Source of the DNA: Actinokineospora baliensis
Lineage (GTDB): Bacteria > Actinomycetota > Actinomycetes > Mycobacteriales > Pseudonocardiaceae
Assembly (NCBI RefSeq): GCF_016907695.1
Contig: NZ_JAFBCK010000001.1
Location: 248,001-312,000, forward strand
Length of the DNA stretch: 64,000 bases
Reading direction: 5' to 3'
The translations under genes and the position numbers were made by a program. Below, one piece after another: positions 27,608 through 36,412 of the stretch; position 1 is the stretch's first letter; each line of letters opens with the position of its first letter. The notes beneath the pieces are model-generated. The model did no database searches, was not told where the DNA came from, and saw only the letters and a list, made by a program, of their open reading frames with translations.

Positions 27608-28485
27608 CGGGGTCTTTCTTCCTTGCTCGAATAGTGTTCCAGCATCGAACGAATCGAGTCCCGGCTCGCCTCCACGGAGAGGCACTTCCGGCTGAGGTCA
27701 TCAAAGATCCGCGTGTAGCGGGTGATGTCGCTCTCCTGCTCGAGCCACCGATCACCAGCGCTGAGTTCGATGTGGACCGAGTTGCGGTCGTATTCGCTCT
27801 CGAACGTGAAGACCACGAACGTGCACTGGATGGCGATATCGGGCCCTGCCGCGAAGGGGTAGACGCGCAGGGTGACACCTTGACGCTCACTCGCCAGCAG
27901 CAACGCGGCCAACTGGTCGGCCATCACCTTCGGCGACCCGACGACGCGGTGCAGCGTCGCCTCGTCGAGGATGACTCCGATCCTGGGCTGGTCCTCGCGC
28001 TCGACGAGAATTTCCTGGCGCTTGAGGCGCAGTCGGACCCGCTTCTCCCGTTCGATGTCGTCATCTCGGGGGTAGATCGCGCGGAACAGCTCCCGCGCGT
28101 ACTCCTCCGTCTGGAACATTCCGGGAAACGTCGATTGGACGTAATAGCGGATGTTGGACGCCTCGGACTCCAGCGAGATGAAGGTGTCCATCGCGGTGGA
28201 CACCACATCCGCCAGGTCCTGCCACCACGCCTGCCTGCGGCCGTCCCCGGCCAGCCGCAGCAACTGGTCGCGCAACTTCTGGTCACCGACCCCGTAGAGG
28301 TCGAGCAGGTCGCGCACATCCCGTGCCTTGGGCACCCCCTGTCCCGTCTCAAGCCTGCTGATCTTGGACGGCGAGCACTCCAGGTGGTCGGCAGCGTCCT
28401 CGAGGTGCAGTCCACGCAACTCGCGGAGCCTGCGCAGTTCCTGCCCCAGGCGGCGCCGCGGGATGAGCGGCGTTTGCGATGGCAT
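27604..28485 (-). CDS. XRE-family regulator with DUF5753 domain
   Basis: The ATG (PSQTPLIPRRRLGQEL) has GAGGAGG five bases upstream and gives 293 residues. The helix-turn-helix is at about residues 12-66 (LRRLRELRGLHLEDAADHLECSPSKISRLETG). The DUF5753 effector domain follows (FISLESEASNIRYYVQSTFPGMFQTEEYARELF to RDSIRSML). It forms a coupled pair with the DUF397 gene downstream. The intergenic region upstream contains inverted copies of a 13-mer that may be its operator. The family resembles WhiJ/AbaA-type regulators of Streptomyces. Confidence 0.9.
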   Translation of the reverse strand: MPSQTPLIPRRRLGQELRRLRELRGLHLEDAADHLECSPSKISRLETGQGVPKARDVRDLLDLYGVGDQKLRDQLLRLAGDGRRQAWWQDLADVVSTAMDTFISLESEASNIRYYVQSTFPGMFQTEEYARELFRAIYPRDDDIEREKRVRLRLKRQEILVEREDQPRIGVILDEATLHRVVGSPKVMADQLAALLLASERQGVTLRVYPFAAGPDIAIQCTFVVFTFESEYDRNSVHIELSAGDRWLEQESDITRYTRIFDDLSRKCLSVEASRDSIRSMLEHYSSKEERPR

Positions 28486-28836
28486 CAACGCCTCCTCGCG
28501 CCATGCAATTGCCGAACGGGATTGCTCGTTCGGACTGATGCTCGACCGTACCACTCGTTGACCTCAGCACGACCAGCGGACGGCCTGTTCGCACCCGCCC
28601 CGACCAGGCTCGCTCCACTGAGGACCGAACCACGCGGGCTTGCAGGATGCAAGTGCATGACACCCACACGGGGGTGACCCGAACGGCGTACGACGCGACG
28701 GCGAGTGGCTGAATTTCGTCGCACTTGCTCCATGCACTTGCATGGAGCCCTTGCGTGACGAGCTTGAATCTCGGAATCTGAAGGCGAACTTGCGTAGCCG
28801 CCCGGCTGGGCGGCCCGTCGCCGAGGGGAGCGCGCG
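28486..28836. promoter_or_regulatory. Intergenic region with inverted 13-mer sites
   Basis: No gene is visible. ATGCAAGTGCATG at 28647-28659 recurs as its exact complement at 28731-28743, and a partial copy (GCACTTGC) lies at 28721-28728. The second site is also part of a hairpin (CTCCATGC / GCATGGAG). The region separates the divergent XRE and OmpA-like genes, so these are candidate binding sites for the XRE protein or a regulator of the lipoprotein operon. Confidence 0.55.
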
Positions 28837-30024
28837 ATGACCAGACGACAGCAGCACGGGAGGGCCACCGGCGGACCGGGACCGAAAGCCGCGAAGGCGC
28901 TGATCATGATCACCGCGATCGGGGCGGCCTCGGTGGGCTGCGGCACCGCCACCGGGCCCGAACCCCGGGGCCCCACCCTGGTGCTGGCCGCCACCGCGGT
29001 CGCCACCGAGCAGCGCCCCGCCCTGACCTCGGCGGCGCGCGCCGAGGTCGCCGCCGCTTTGGGCACCGATCGGGCCCGATTGCGGATCGTGATCAGCGGC
29101 CCCGACCGGGCGAGGGTGCTCGAGGACGGCGATCTGCGATTGCGCCGTGGCACCCAGGTCGAGCACGACACCGCGCGCAGAGCCGAGTTGACCAGGCAAG
29201 AGGTGCTGCGGATCGATTCGGTGCTCGGCGCGGCGGCCGGCCAGGCACCCCAGCTCGACCTCGCGGGCCTGCTCGACGTGATAGCCCGCACACCGGGGCC
29301 CGGCACGGCCGTGGTGATCAGTTCCGGGGTGCAGACCGCGGGTCCGCTGGCCATCGCGGCCCTCGGCTGGGACCGGGTCGGGTCCGACGAGGTCGTCGAG
29401 CAGGCCAAGCGCGACGGGCTGGTGCCGGACCTGCGGGGCAAGCGGGTGGTGCTCAGCGGGATCGGCGAGGTCCACCAGCCGCAGGAAGCCCTACCGCCAC
29501 CGCTGCGCGACCGGCTCGCCCGGATGTGGCTGCGCTTCTGCCAGGCGGGCGGCGGTGACTGCACCCTGGACGGCGAACCCCTCGTGGGCGGCGAACCCAG
29601 GTCGACCGCCGCCGTCCCCACCGTCCCGGTGCCGCACCCTCCGGTGCTCACGGCCCAAGCGGCGGCGGGCCCGGTCGAACTCCCCAGCGACATCCTCTTC
29701 TGGCCGGACTCGGCGGATCTCCTGCCCGACGCCGACCCCCTGCTCGCGCAGGTCGCCAAAGCGCTGCCTGCCGGTTCTCGAATACGCCTCATCGGCCGCA
29801 CCGCGTCGGTCGGCCCGGCGGAGTCCGCCCGCGCGTTGAGCTTGCGACGCGCGGGCGCTGTCCGCGACGGGTTGACCGCCCGCGGTGTGCCCGCCCCGTC
29901 TCTCAGCGTCGAGGGACTCGGGTACGACCGCCCCCTGGTAGCCGACCGCGACGCGGCGGGAGCCTTCATCCCCGCCGCCGCGCAGCGCAACCGGTCCGTC
30001 GAGCTCGTTGTCACCCGCCCGTAG
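28837..30024 (+). CDS. OmpA-family lipoprotein-like protein
   Basis: A GAGGGGAG precedes the ATG. The N-terminus (AKALIMITAIGAASVGCGTA) looks like a lipoprotein signal with Cys at about residue 35. The middle 200 residues resemble a Rossmann or vWA-like fold (GPGTAVVISSGVQTAGPL; GKRVVLSGIGEVHQPQEAL). The C-terminal 120 residues are OmpA-like (ILFWPDSADLLPDADPLL, LIGRTASVGPAESARALSLRRAGAV, GLGYDRPL, NRSVELVV), which binds peptidoglycan. It is therefore predicted to be a cell-envelope protein. It is 11 bp from the next gene and probably co-transcribed with it. Confidence 0.85.
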   Translation: MTRRQQHGRATGGPGPKAAKALIMITAIGAASVGCGTATGPEPRGPTLVLAATAVATEQRPALTSAARAEVAAALGTDRARLRIVISGPDRARVLEDGDLRLRRGTQVEHDTARRAELTRQEVLRIDSVLGAAAGQAPQLDLAGLLDVIARTPGPGTAVVISSGVQTAGPLAIAALGWDRVGSDEVVEQAKRDGLVPDLRGKRVVLSGIGEVHQPQEALPPPLRDRLARMWLRFCQAGGGDCTLDGEPLVGGEPRSTAAVPTVPVPHPPVLTAQAAAGPVELPSDILFWPDSADLLPDADPLLAQVAKALPAGSRIRLIGRTASVGPAESARALSLRRAGAVRDGLTARGVPAPSLSVEGLGYDRPLVADRDAAGAFIPAAAQRNRSVELVVTRP

Positions 30025-30035
30025 GGAGACCCGCC

Positions 30036-31328
30036 ATGCGAACACGCCACCTGCCGCTGTCGATGTGGCTACGCCACCCGATCGTCTGCGCGAACGCCAC
30101 TTTCCTGTCCCAGGGCGCCGAACCCGGCGAACTCGCCCACGAGGTCCGGGGACTGACCAAGGCCACCAAGCTCGTCCACCGCCGTTCCAGGCGCATGGGG
30201 CGGTGGAGCGCCAAGGCGTGCTTGGCCGCCGCCGCGGCGATGGCCTCGTTCCGGCTCGCCGCGGCCGCGGCGGACAAGACCCGGGTCCTCGGCGGTGCGC
30301 ACCACACGACCGCCGCGAAGGGGTGGGCCATCAGCGCTCGGCAAGCCCGCCCGCTGCTGTCGGAGACGTTGCGCCGCATGGACGAAGAGGTCGCGGCGGG
30401 TGTCGCCACCCACCACCAGTCCCGGAGCAGGGTGGTGTCCGCGATCGCGTACCTCATGTTGGCCGTTGACGCGGTAGCCCTGTTCACGGTCTTCTCGCTG
30501 CTGCTCAACATCGACTGGACCTCGACGCCCGCGGTGACCACGGCCGTCGCCTTCTCGCTGTTCGGCGCCGGGATCCAGGCGAAGCTCGCCCTCGAGCTCG
30601 GCCGCAGGCTCTGGACGTGGCGGATGGCGCGGACCGGCGGCTCCGTCATCGCCTGGACGGCCCTGGCGTTGTTGGCGGTCAGTGCCTGCGCGGCAGTGTC
30701 GATCCTGTTGCGCGTGCGGTACGAGGGAGCCGAGATCGACCAAGCGGGACTCGCGACCGCCCTCGGCCTCGTCCTGGCGGGGTGCGCGTTGGCGGCTCCT
30801 TGGATCATCGTCCAGCAGGAGGCGTACGACGGCTCGCCGCTGACCAGGAGGGCGGGGGCACTCACGCGGGTGATCCGCCGTGCCTGCGCGGAATCCGACC
30901 GCGGTCTCCGCCGCGCGGAACGCTCGCTCACCAGGGCCCGCGCGCTGGAAGCCCGGCTGCGTCGCGAACACGCGCGCGTGCTGGCGCGGATCACCCGCTA
31001 CTACTTGCCCGCGCACCGCACGATCCTGCTAGCCCGCGACCTAGTGGCTCGACCGAACGACCACGGGCTGCCGATCCGGCTGCCGGTGGACCAGACCCCG
31101 CTGACCACCGCGGTCGACCAAGCGCGCGCCGCGGTGGCCCGCGCGGAGGCGGCGCGGCCGGGGTCAGGGCTTGCGGGCGACGACCGCGTAGGTCATGGAC
31201 CTGGCCGGGTCCGTGGCGGCGGGGAGATCGGGACGCCACTGGGAGGTCCACACGACACCGGGGTCGACGATCTCGAGCCCGTCGACGAGGGCAGCGACCT
31301 GCGCGCGGTCACGGGGGTGCGCCGGTGA
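30036..31328 (+). CDS. Multi-pass membrane protein of the OmpA-like operon
   Basis: The ATG has GGGAG upstream. The 430-residue product has about four or five hydrophobic helices (around residues 60-78, 135-158, 168-185, 205-228, 240-262), the later ones clear membrane segments (VIAWTALALLAVSACAAVSILL; ATALGLVLAGCALAAPWIIV). A basic coiled-coil-like region follows (RRAERSLTRARALEARLRREHARV). The last 55 codons run antisense through the 3' end of the convergent methyltransferase gene, an overlap of 165 bp. No known family is recognised; its neighbour suggests an envelope role. Confidence 0.65.
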   Translation: MRTRHLPLSMWLRHPIVCANATFLSQGAEPGELAHEVRGLTKATKLVHRRSRRMGRWSAKACLAAAAAMASFRLAAAAADKTRVLGGAHHTTAAKGWAISARQARPLLSETLRRMDEEVAAGVATHHQSRSRVVSAIAYLMLAVDAVALFTVFSLLLNIDWTSTPAVTTAVAFSLFGAGIQAKLALELGRRLWTWRMARTGGSVIAWTALALLAVSACAAVSILLRVRYEGAEIDQAGLATALGLVLAGCALAAPWIIVQQEAYDGSPLTRRAGALTRVIRRACAESDRGLRRAERSLTRARALEARLRREHARVLARITRYYLPAHRTILLARDLVARPNDHGLPIRLPVDQTPLTTAVDQARAAVARAEAARPGSGLAGDDRVGHGPGRVRGGGEIGTPLGGPHDTGVDDLEPVDEGSDLRAVTGVRR

Positions 31329-31916
31329 GCCGCTGCTGGCGTAGAGGCGCAGGACGTCCTCGCGCTTGTCCGGCTCCTCGTCCGCGGTGCCGTGGGTGAT
31401 CGCGACGAAGCTGCCGGGGACCATCGCCGACAGGTAGCGGCGCAGCGGCTCCTCCGGCTCGGCGACGAAGTGCAGCACCGCCAACATGAGCAGCCCGATC
31501 GGCCGGTCGAAGTCGAGCACCCCGGCCGCGGCGGACAGCACCGCGTCCGGGTCCCGCAGGTCGCCGAGGACGGCGGTGGCGTTGGTCGCGTCGGCGAGTT
31601 CGATCTCGCTGTGCGCGATGGCGATGGGGTCGTTGTCGACGTAGAGGACCCGCGCCTCGGGGGCGGTCTCGTGCACGTTGCCGACGGTGGGGATGCCGGA
31701 GCCGAGGTCCAGGAACTGGGTGACGCCGTTGTCGGCGCAGTGGCGCACCGCGCGGCGCAGGAAGGCGCGGTTGAGCCTGGCCGCGTCGGCCGCCCCCGGC
31801 ATGACCCGCAGGAACTGCTCGGCGAAGGCGCGGTCCGGTTCGAAGTTGCACGCGCCGCCGAGCAGGTAGTCGTAGATCCGCGCCGGGTGCGGTCGATCCG
31901 GATCGATCTCGGCCAC
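31164..31916 (-). CDS. SAM-dependent methyltransferase, DUF574 (Methyltransf_19) family
   Basis: The GTG (AEIDPDRPHPARIYDYLLGG) has GGAGGG six bases upstream and gives 250 residues. The family start ARIYDYLLGGACNFEPDR, the SAM-binding motif QFLDLGSGIPTVGNVHE (about residue 67) and YVDNDPIAIAHSE (about 93) are seen. The family is large in actinomycetes and its substrates are mostly unknown. A paralogue starts near 51.8 kb. Its 3' end overlaps the convergent membrane-protein gene by 165 bp. Confidence 0.9.
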   Translation of the reverse strand: MAEIDPDRPHPARIYDYLLGGACNFEPDRAFAEQFLRVMPGAADAARLNRAFLRRAVRHCADNGVTQFLDLGSGIPTVGNVHETAPEARVLYVDNDPIAIAHSEIELADATNATAVLGDLRDPDAVLSAAAGVLDFDRPIGLLMLAVLHFVAEPEEPLRRYLSAMVPGSFVAITHGTADEEPDKREDVLRLYASSGSPAHPRDRAQVAALVDGLEIVDPGVVWTSQWRPDLPAATDPARSMTYAVVARKP

Positions 31917-31991
31917 GTTCGCCCTCCCCTGCTGCCCTGTCCGCCCGGGGTCGATCGTAGCCGGCGGGCAACCGCGGCGCCGCGCAAACGC

Positions 31992-32025
31992 CAGCGGGCC
32001 CCGGCTACCGCGCCGGGGCCCGCTG
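31992..32025 (-). terminator. Hairpin terminator after the MFS gene
   Basis: Perfect 14-bp arms, CAGCGGGCCCCGGC and its complement, flank a 6-base loop, 21 bases past the MFS stop on the minus strand. Confidence 0.8.
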
Positions 32026-32046
32026 TGGCGGTGGGTCAGCCGACTG

Positions 32047-33558
32047 TCACATGTGGACAGCGGGTGCCGCGGTCTTGAGCTCCTCGGGGACGCCGGGGCG
32101 CAACACGAAGGCGCAGATGACACCGCCGACGGCGAACAGGATGCCGCTCCAGGTGAACGCGGCGCTGTAGCCCGACACCGCGGCCGACATCGGGTTCGCG
32201 CCGCTGACGAGCGCGTCGGTGACCGCGGAGGCGGCGATGGTGCTGAACAGCGCGGTGCCGATGGAGCCGCCGATCTGCTGCACGGCGTTGATCGCCGCCG
32301 ACGCGACCCCGGAGTCCTGGGCGTCGACGCCGAGGATGCCGACGTTCATCGCCGAGGCCATCGTCAGGCCGATGCCGAACCCGGCGATGAGCAGGGCGGG
32401 CAGCACGGAGGCGGCGTAGGTGCTGTCGGCCTCCAGCAGCGCGAGCAGGCCGATGCCCGCCCCCGCGACCAGCATGCCGACGGTGACCAGCAGCCGCGGC
32501 CCGATCTTGGGCAGCAGCACGGTGGTGGCCAGGGTGGCGCCGACCATCAGCGTGCCGATCATCGGCAGGAAGGACAGGCCGCTGGTCACCGGGGTGAAGC
32601 GCAGGTTCACCTGCATGAAGTAGGTGAGGAACAGGAAGATCACGAACATCCCCGCGCACAGCACGAAGATGGCCAGGAACGAGCCGCCCCGGTTGCGGTG
32701 CAACAGGATCCGCAGCGGCAGCAGCGGGTGCGCCGACTTGGTCTGCCAGGCGACGAACCCGATCAGCAGCACACCACCGGCGATCAGGAAGCCCCAGGTG
32801 CTCGGCGAGCTCCACGACTGCGACTCGGCGTTGCCCAGGCCGTAGACGAGGGCGAACATGCCAGCGGTCGCGCCGACCACGCCGAGCCAGTCGATCTTCG
32901 GGCGCTCGGTGGCCGATCCCTTGCTCAGCAACGAGACGCCGCCGACGAAGCCGATGCCCGCGAAGATCAGGTTGACGTACATGCACCAGCGCCAGTCGAG
33001 GTACTCGGTGAGCACGCCGCCCAGCAGCAGGCCGATCGCGCCGCCCGCACCGGAGATGGCGCCGAAGATGCCGAACGCCTTGCCGCGCTCGGCCGGGTCG
33101 GTGAACGTGGTGGTGAGCAGCGACAGCGCGGCGGGGGCCAGCAGCGCGGCGAACACGCCCTGTCCGACGCGGGCGGCGACGAGCACCTCGAAGCTGGTGG
33201 CGGCACCGCCGACCGCGGAGGCGAGCGCGAAGCCCGCGACCCCGACGAGGAAGGTGACCTTGCGGCCGAACAGGTCGGCGACGCGGCCGCCGATGAGCAG
33301 CAGGCTGCCGAAGCTCAGCGCGTAGCCGGTGATCAGCCACTGCCGCTGGTCGTCGCTGAACTGCAGCGCCTTCTGCGCCGACGGCAGCGCGATGTTGACC
33401 ACCGTGGCGTCGAGGATGACCATGACCTGGGCGATGGCGATGACCGCGAGGATCAGCCAGCGCTTGGAGTGCCCGTGGTCGGCGCCCGGGTCCGGCGGCG
33501 CGGTCGGTTGGCGGGTCGTGGGTTCGGTGTCCGGCACAGCCGGGTCCGACAGAGTCAA
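32047..33558 (-). CDS. MFS drug-efflux transporter, DHA2 (14-helix) family
   Basis: The TTG start with a GGGGAG upstream gives 503 residues with about 14 membrane helices. The family motifs are visible: ILDATVVNIALPSAQKAL in helix 1, LLIGGRVADLFGRKVTFLVG (motif A) between helices 2 and 3, and the motif C-like GAGGAIGLLLGGVLTEY in helix 5. DHA2 proteins export drugs or hydrophobic cations using the proton gradient. It is divergent from a TetR gene across 93 bp containing a palindrome, the usual layout of a repressed efflux pump. Confidence 0.92.
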   Translation of the reverse strand: MTLSDPAVPDTEPTTRQPTAPPDPGADHGHSKRWLILAVIAIAQVMVILDATVVNIALPSAQKALQFSDDQRQWLITGYALSFGSLLLIGGRVADLFGRKVTFLVGVAGFALASAVGGAATSFEVLVAARVGQGVFAALLAPAALSLLTTTFTDPAERGKAFGIFGAISGAGGAIGLLLGGVLTEYLDWRWCMYVNLIFAGIGFVGGVSLLSKGSATERPKIDWLGVVGATAGMFALVYGLGNAESQSWSSPSTWGFLIAGGVLLIGFVAWQTKSAHPLLPLRILLHRNRGGSFLAIFVLCAGMFVIFLFLTYFMQVNLRFTPVTSGLSFLPMIGTLMVGATLATTVLLPKIGPRLLVTVGMLVAGAGIGLLALLEADSTYAASVLPALLIAGFGIGLTMASAMNVGILGVDAQDSGVASAAINAVQQIGGSIGTALFSTIAASAVTDALVSGANPMSAAVSGYSAAFTWSGILFAVGGVICAFVLRPGVPEELKTAAPAVHM

Positions 33559-33610
33559 GGTCTCCCCCTGCGAAGATGTCCACTGTGGTGTCGTGGCGAC
33601 GCTAACACAG

Positions 33611-33633
33611 AAGCGGAGGTACTCCCTCCGCTT
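33611..33633. promoter_or_regulatory. Palindromic operator between MFS and TetR genes
   Basis: Perfect 9-bp arms, AAGCGGAGG and CCTCCGCTT, flank a 5-base spacer, 19 bases before the TetR start and 53 before the MFS start. The position and symmetry fit a TetR-type operator controlling both promoters. Confidence 0.7.
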
Positions 33634-33651
33634 TTAGGTTAAGCTGAGAGC

Positions 33652-34299
33652 GTGACGTCTGACACCGAGCACGGGAATCGACCGCTGCGCGCCGATGCTG
33701 AGCGAAACCGCGGCCGCATCGTGGAAGCCGCCCGCGAGGTGTTCGCCGCGCACGGTCTCGCCGCCTCGCTCGACGACGTCGCCCGCGCCGCCGGGGTCGG
33801 CATCGGCACCCTCTACCGCCGCTTCCCCACCAAGGACGCGCTGCTGTCGGCGGTGTTCGACCAGGTGGTCACCGAGATCACCGCCGAGGTCGACCGGCAC
33901 GCGGCCAACCAGGACCCCTGGCTCGGCCTGGTCGGGCTGGTGACCGACGTGCTGGAGCGCCAGTCCGGCGACCGCGGCGTGTTCGAGATCTGCACCAAGG
34001 CGGACTTCGGCCACTTGGAACGGATCTCCGCGCACTACATCCCCGCGGTGGAGGCGCTGGTCACCAGGGCCAAGGCGGCCGGGCAGGTGCGCGCCGAGGT
34101 CACCGGGACCGACATCGGCCCGGTGATCGTCATGCTCTCGGCGGTCGGCGAGGCCACCGCCTCGGCCGACCCCCAGCTGTGGCGGCGGTACCTGGCGCTG
34201 GTCCTCGACGGCATCCGCGCGCCGGGCACGACCCCGCTGCCGCCCAACGGCCTCTCGCACACCGAGCTCATGGCGGCCATCAGCTCCTCGCGGGTGTGA
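33652..34299 (+). CDS. TetR-family regulator of the divergent MFS pump
   Basis: The GTG start gives 215 residues. The DNA-binding domain is typical: NRGRIVEAAREVFAAHGLAASLDDVARAAGVGIGTLYRRFPTKDALLSAVF (about residues 19-69). The C-terminal ligand domain is helical, with no recognisable specificity. It is divergent from the DHA2 transporter and a palindrome lies between them, so it probably represses both genes until an exported compound binds. Confidence 0.9.
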   Translation: MTSDTEHGNRPLRADAERNRGRIVEAAREVFAAHGLAASLDDVARAAGVGIGTLYRRFPTKDALLSAVFDQVVTEITAEVDRHAANQDPWLGLVGLVTDVLERQSGDRGVFEICTKADFGHLERISAHYIPAVEALVTRAKAAGQVRAEVTGTDIGPVIVMLSAVGEATASADPQLWRRYLALVLDGIRAPGTTPLPPNGLSHTELMAAISSSRV

Positions 34300-34362
34300 G
34301 CCGGTGATCTCATCCGGCCAGGTGCTGGACCACCCGGCCGCGGCGGCGGCATGCTGTGCGGC

Positions 34363-34971
34363 GTGGCTACCCAGAACCCAGCGTTCGACCTGATCGGCAA
34401 GCGCTACGACGAGTCCTTCGTGGAACGGGATGTCCAGATCGCCGAGGCGGCGTGGCTGGCCGAGCAGCTCAGCCCCTCCTCGCGCGTGCTCGACCTCGGC
34501 TGCGGCAGCGGCCTGCCCACCTCGCGCCAGCTCCTCGACGCGGGCCTGTCGGTGGTCGGGGTCGACGAGTCCCCGGTCATGCTCGACCTCGCCCGCGAGC
34601 AGGCGCCCGGCGGCGACTACCGGCTCGGCGACCTGCGCGAGCTCGACGGGCTCGGCGAGTTCGACGCGGTGGTGGCGTTCTTCGCGCTGCTGATGCTGCC
34701 CAAGGCCGAGATCGAGTCCACCCTGCGCGCGATCCACTCGGTGCTGACCGGTCCGCGGCTACTGCTGGTGAGCATGGTGCAGGGCGACTTCGACGCGTTC
34801 CCGGTGAACTTCCTCGGCGCGCCGACCACGGTGTCGGCCTACCCGCCGGACCAGCTGCGCCAGGTCGTGGCCGACGCCGGGTTCACCGACGTGACCCTGC
34901 GGGAGTTCGAGGCCGAGGCGGAGCCGGGGCGCATCGAGGTCCAGCTCTACCTGCGCGCGAGGGCCGCCTGA
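34363..34971 (+). CDS. SAM-dependent class I methyltransferase
   Basis: The SAM-binding motifs are VLDLGCGSGLPTSRQLLDAG (about residue 42) and VVGVDESPVMLDLAREQAPG (about 65), followed by DAVVAFFALLMLPKAE. The 202-residue start chosen is a GTG; an ATG four codons upstream (MLCGVATQNP) is equally possible, since neither has a clear ribosome binding site. The substrate cannot be predicted. A strong terminator follows, and the sigma-factor gene is convergent. Confidence 0.8.
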   Translation: MATQNPAFDLIGKRYDESFVERDVQIAEAAWLAEQLSPSSRVLDLGCGSGLPTSRQLLDAGLSVVGVDESPVMLDLAREQAPGGDYRLGDLRELDGLGEFDAVVAFFALLMLPKAEIESTLRAIHSVLTGPRLLLVSMVQGDFDAFPVNFLGAPTTVSAYPPDQLRQVVADAGFTDVTLREFEAEAEPGRIEVQLYLRARAA

Positions 34972-34978
34972 AACCAGC

Positions 34979-35016
34979 GACCGCTGGGTCGCGGCACACA
35001 ACGCGACCCAGCGGTC
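34979..35016. terminator. Bidirectional hairpin terminator
   Basis: Perfect 14-bp arms, GACCGCTGGGTCGC and its complement, flank a 10-base loop and are followed by TTTG. It lies between the convergent methyltransferase and sigma-factor genes. Confidence 0.85.
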
Positions 35017-35061
35017 TTTGGTGAGAGGTCTACTGGGGATAGCTCGAGCGGATCGGGGTAC

Positions 35062-35730
35062 TCAGAGCCAGTCGGCGGCGGTGAGGCTGCCGCGCAGTCG
35101 GGTCAGTGCCCGGTGCTGGGCGACCCGGACGGCGGTGGCGGTGAGGCCGATGGCGGCCGCAGTCTCCTGTGCGGACAGTCCCACGACCAGGCGCAGCACG
35201 AGGATCTCGCGCTGGCGGGGGGCGAGGGTGTCGAGCAGCCCGGCGAGGCGGCCGCGCATCTCGGCGCGCAGGGTGATCTGCTCGGGGCCGAGTCCGTGGT
35301 CGACGGTGTCGGGCACGTCGGCGACGGGGTCCGAGCGGTCGCGGCCGGAGCGGCGGTAGTAGTCGGCGACCTTGTGGGAGGCGATGCCGTAGACGAACGG
35401 GAGGAAGGATTCCTTGTCGTCGCTGTAGCGCGGCAGGGCGCCGAGGACGGCGAGCAGGATCTCCTGGGCGACGTCGTCGGCGGAGGAGAAGGCGGAGCCG
35501 GTGCGGCCGATGCGGGCGCGGCAGTAGCGCACGATGGCCGGGTTGATCCAGGTGAACAGGGTGCCGATGGCGTCCTGGTCACCGGCCAGTGAGGCGGCGA
35601 CGAGCTCGTGGAAGGCGGAGCTCTTGAGCCGGGCGAACACGGCGTCGGTCGTGGGGTTCCGGGTGGGCTGGGTCCCCGTCACCTGCGGCGGCGCGGTGTC
35701 CGACGCGGGCGAGGAAGCTGTCGACGTCAC
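35062..35730 (-). CDS. ECF sigma factor of the SigD/ShbA type
   Basis: Sigma region 2 is seen as DAIGTLFTWINPAIVRYCRARIGRTG through DDVAQEILLAVLGALPRY and FVYGIASHKVADYYRR. Region 4 is LDTLAPRQREILVLRLVVGLSAQETAAAIGLTATAVRVAQHRALTRLR. The GSAFSSADDVAQE pattern and overall look match the mycobacterial SigD/Streptomyces ShbA group; ShbA drives transcription of the housekeeping sigma gene in Streptomyces. The GTG chosen gives 222 residues; the frame is open to a GTG at 35892 (276 residues). No anti-sigma gene is adjacent. Confidence 0.85.
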   Translation of the reverse strand: MTSTASSPASDTAPPQVTGTQPTRNPTTDAVFARLKSSAFHELVAASLAGDQDAIGTLFTWINPAIVRYCRARIGRTGSAFSSADDVAQEILLAVLGALPRYSDDKESFLPFVYGIASHKVADYYRRSGRDRSDPVADVPDTVDHGLGPEQITLRAEMRGRLAGLLDTLAPRQREILVLRLVVGLSAQETAAAIGLTATAVRVAQHRALTRLRGSLTAADWL

Positions 35731-36412
35731 ATGAGCCCCCAGATGTTGCGGCGCACCGAGTGGTGGAGGTACGCCGTCGAGGTCCGGAACGGCGCGGTTG
35801 TCGCGACTCACCGTCCCCTCCGCCCGTGAAACAGTCGGATTCGATGGTGGCCCTGACGCAGAGTGAGGATAGCCGGGGTAGGGGCTGTGCACCAGGGGTA
35901 TCGCTGCTGCATACGGGCGATGTTTTCGTATTCAACCTCACAGCGGTAAGAGCACAACGACCCTATCCGCCACACGTCGTACCCCGGTCCGCCGCGCAGC
36001 CGGGACCGCCGTGCACCGGGGCCGCTCGGCGGCCGCGCTCGGTGCGCGCTCTCGGTTGGGCGGGATATCCCCAGGTGGGACGTACTGTAGCCGGGGCAGC
36101 CCGATCCGGGAACCTCCAACGGGTGGTCGTTTTCCCGCCGGCGAGGCAACCTTGATCAAGGTGGGCGCGGGGGCATACTGGACGGTAACGATCACCGCTA
36201 GTCCGTTCGGGTACTCATCCTCACGAATGGAGTAAGACTGGTCTACAGAGACGAGCATGATCCACATTTTGCTTCACTCTATCGTGCAGCACAGCCCTGC
36301 TGACCTGGGCAAACGCGACTCCGGAGCGGGTCGTTTGACACCCCGCCCCGCCGGTTCCTAGCGTTGCCAACCTGTCCGGCCCGGCACCACCCGAACGGGG
36401 AACCTCACTCGA
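35731..36412. other. 680-bp intergenic region upstream of the sigma-factor gene
   Basis: No convincing gene is visible. On the minus strand TTGAAT and TATGCA, 16 bases apart (35935-35908), form a possible promoter reading toward the sigma gene. The centre around 36150-36290 is relatively A/T-rich, and TTGATC with CATACT about 17 bases downstream (36152-36182) is a weaker candidate on the plus strand. A sequence this long ahead of a sigma factor often carries several promoters, but none is certain. Confidence 0.35.
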
